Assembly (NCBI GenBank): GCA_019313735.1
Contig: JAFDAR010000056.1
Span: 1-6,771, forward strand
Direction of reading: 5' to 3'
Source of the DNA: Deltaproteobacteria bacterium
GTDB taxonomy: Bacteria; Desulfobacterota; Syntrophia; Syntrophales; UBA2210
DNA length: 6,771 nucleotides
Made by a program: the position numbers and the translations under genes. The notes below the pieces were generated by a model. That model was not told the DNA's origin and did not search any database. It saw nothing but the letters and a program-made list of their open reading frames with translations. This document shows, one piece after another, positions 5,871-6,771 of the stretch; within the stretch, counting starts at the first letter, position 1, and each line of letters starts with the position of its first letter.

Positions 5871-6674
5871 GTTTCTACCCTTAAGGAGGGCGCCGTAAAG
5901 ATTTGTCCTCCTGTCCCTGAAGAGATCATTATATTCATTGATTTTCTTGTCGCGAGCGGCCATTGGATCAATCTCTGCCGTACCTGTTTCTTCCGAATCC
6001 TCACCGGCGCGGAAGAGAACCCTGCCATCAGGTCCGGTTATCTGACTCCCGCCGGTAAAATGGAGAGACTTCCCTTCCCTGCTCTCGGTTCCGACCCTGT
6101 TCGTGGTTATTGCAAAGACATGATTTTCGAGACATCTCGTCCTCATGGCATCCTGACAGAAGGGCATCACAAGATTCGCTGGGTGGCAGATTATATCGGC
6201 GCCCATGAGCGACAACGCGCGCATTGATTCCGGGAAGAACCAGTCAAAACATATCATGATACCCACCTTGCATACGCCTGTGTCATAGACACTGAACCCC
6301 TCGTCCCCGGGATCAAACCAGAGTTTTTCTTCAAAGAAGAGGTGCACCTTCCTGTATCTTCCGACGTAACCGTCAGGGGAGACAAGAACAGCCGAGTTGA
6401 ATATCCTGTCTCCGTCCTTCTCGACGAGACCACCCACAATGAAGATGCCTTTTTCTTTTGCTACATCACACAGCATTTGTGTTGTCCTGCCCTGCGGTAT
6501 TTGTTCTGAAAGAGAGATTGCCTCTTCCCTTGAGGTAAATACATACCCGGTATTGAACAGTTCCGGAAGGACCAGGAGATCCGCGTCAGATTTCATGATC
6601 AGACTCCCGGCCAGTTCCAGATTTCTGTCAACCTCGCCAAACAGCGGTTCAAACTGGATCGCACCAATCTTCAT
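5865..6674 (-). CDS. Carbon-nitrogen hydrolase (nitrilase superfamily), substrate unknown
   Basis: The 269-residue protein has the full nitrilase alpha-beta-beta-alpha fold and the Glu-Lys-Cys triad: Glu38 in L-L-V-L-P-E-L-F-N-T-G-Y, Lys109 in G-R-Y-R-K-V-H-L-F, and the nucleophile Cys142 in G-I-M-I-C-F-D-W-F-F-P-E. A later motif, H-P-A-N-L-V-M-P, and the E-N-H-V-F-A-I-T-T-N-R-V-G segment are typical of the amidase/carbamoylase branches. Such enzymes hydrolyse amides, carbamoyl groups or, rarely, nitriles. The closest-looking groups are N-carbamoylputrescine amidase-like and omega-amidase-like proteins, but the substrate cannot be named. There is no signal peptide or membrane segment, so it should be cytoplasmic. 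Three starts are in frame (GTG 6683, ATG 6680, ATG 6674). ATG 6674 is preferred because GGAG (6683-6686) lies eight bases before it and the protein then begins directly with M-K-I-G-A-I-Q-F-E-P. The gene converges on glyS and has no partner in the window. Confidence 0.9.
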   Translation of the reverse strand: MKIGAIQFEPLFGEVDRNLELAGSLIMKSDADLLVLPELFNTGYVFTSREEAISLSEQIPQGRTTQMLCDVAKEKGIFIVGGLVEKDGDRIFNSAVLVSPDGYVGRYRKVHLFFEEKLWFDPGDEGFSVYDTGVCKVGIMICFDWFFPESMRALSLMGADIICHPANLVMPFCQDAMRTRCLENHVFAITTNRVGTESREGKSLHFTGGSQITGPDGRVLFRAGEDSEETGTAEIDPMAARDKKINEYNDLFRDRRTNLYGALLKGRNF

Positions 6675-6682
6675 CGTCATCA

Positions 6683-6686
6683 CTCC
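6683..6686 (-). promoter_or_regulatory. Shine-Dalgarno choosing the hydrolase start
   Basis: On the - strand GGAG is followed by eight bases and then ATG 6674, a good spacing. The ATG at 6680 is only two bases away and the GTG at 6683 overlaps it, so both are unlikely starts. Confidence 0.6.
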
Positions 6687-6708
6687 GTTCTAATTTTTGC
6701 GTGGAAAA

Positions 6709-6739
6709 GGGGACAGGCTACTTTTTCTCGTAGCGCCCC
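6709..6739. repeat. Hairpin with the GGGGACAGG word upstream of the hydrolase
   Basis: GCTAC (6717-6721) pairs with GTAGC (6730-6734) over an eight-base loop. Outside it GGGG (6709-6712) can pair with CCCC (6736-6739), leaving ACAG and G unpaired. The first nine bases, GGGGACAGG, are identical to the first nine of the recO palindrome at 2537. It lies about 35 to 65 bases upstream of the hydrolase start, in the likely promoter/leader region. It is probably a member of a dispersed REP-like family. A further short CCCC-TGC-GGGG hairpin follows at 6740-6750. Confidence 0.5.
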
Positions 6740-6771
6740 CCCCTGCGGGGCACTTAACGTATCGGTATAAC

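Noticed and set aside
5808..6227. A 139-codon + strand open frame opposite the hydrolase
   Set aside because: It begins inside the hairpin element, has no ribosome site and no family features, and lies antisense to a protein with a complete catalytic triad.

Overview
The window is a stretch of ordinary bacterial chromosome carrying housekeeping genes. On the + strand lie the 3' end of a dihydroorotase gene (pyrC), a broken magnesium transporter/channel gene (mgtE), recO, glyQ and glyS. One nitrilase-superfamily gene runs towards them on the - strand. Heterodimeric bacterial glycyl-tRNA synthetase (glyQ + glyS), the order mgtE-recO-glyQ-glyS, a zinc-finger RecO and the GC-rich dispersed repeats together suggest a member of the Desulfobacterota ('Deltaproteobacteria') or a neighbouring phylum. 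That assignment is inferred from gene order and protein flavour, not from a search. I found no rRNA, tRNA, CRISPR array, insertion-sequence transposase or phage gene.

Layout: 1-241 is the pyrC 3' end. 242-417 is a short spacer with a C/G-rich hairpin repeat that could terminate pyrC. 460-1772 is mgtE, split into two reading frames by a lesion in its first CBS domain. 1769-2596 is recO, whose start overlaps the mgtE stop (ATGA) and whose 3' end contains a perfect 24-bp palindrome read in frame. 2653-3534 is glyQ with a strong Shine-Dalgarno and a GTG start. 3543-5615 is glyS, 8 bases after glyQ. 5616-5864 is a convergent intergenic region, mostly filled by a roughly 184-bp imperfect inverted-repeat element that reaches into the last codons of the next gene. 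5865-6674 on the - strand is a carbon-nitrogen hydrolase. 6675-6771 is its upstream region, with a second hairpin carrying the same GGGGACAGG word as the recO palindrome.

Working together: mgtE, recO, glyQ and glyS look like one transcription unit with tight spacing. recO has no visible Shine-Dalgarno and probably depends on ribosomes ending mgtE, so the mgtE lesion could also lower RecO. GlyQ and GlyS form the (alpha-beta)2 enzyme that charges tRNA-Gly. The hydrolase is a separate unit of unknown substrate.

I see no sign of a new multi-gene system. The points most worth a second look are the mgtE deletion/frameshift, the palindrome captured as eight codons of recO, and the long hairpin element between glyS and the hydrolase.
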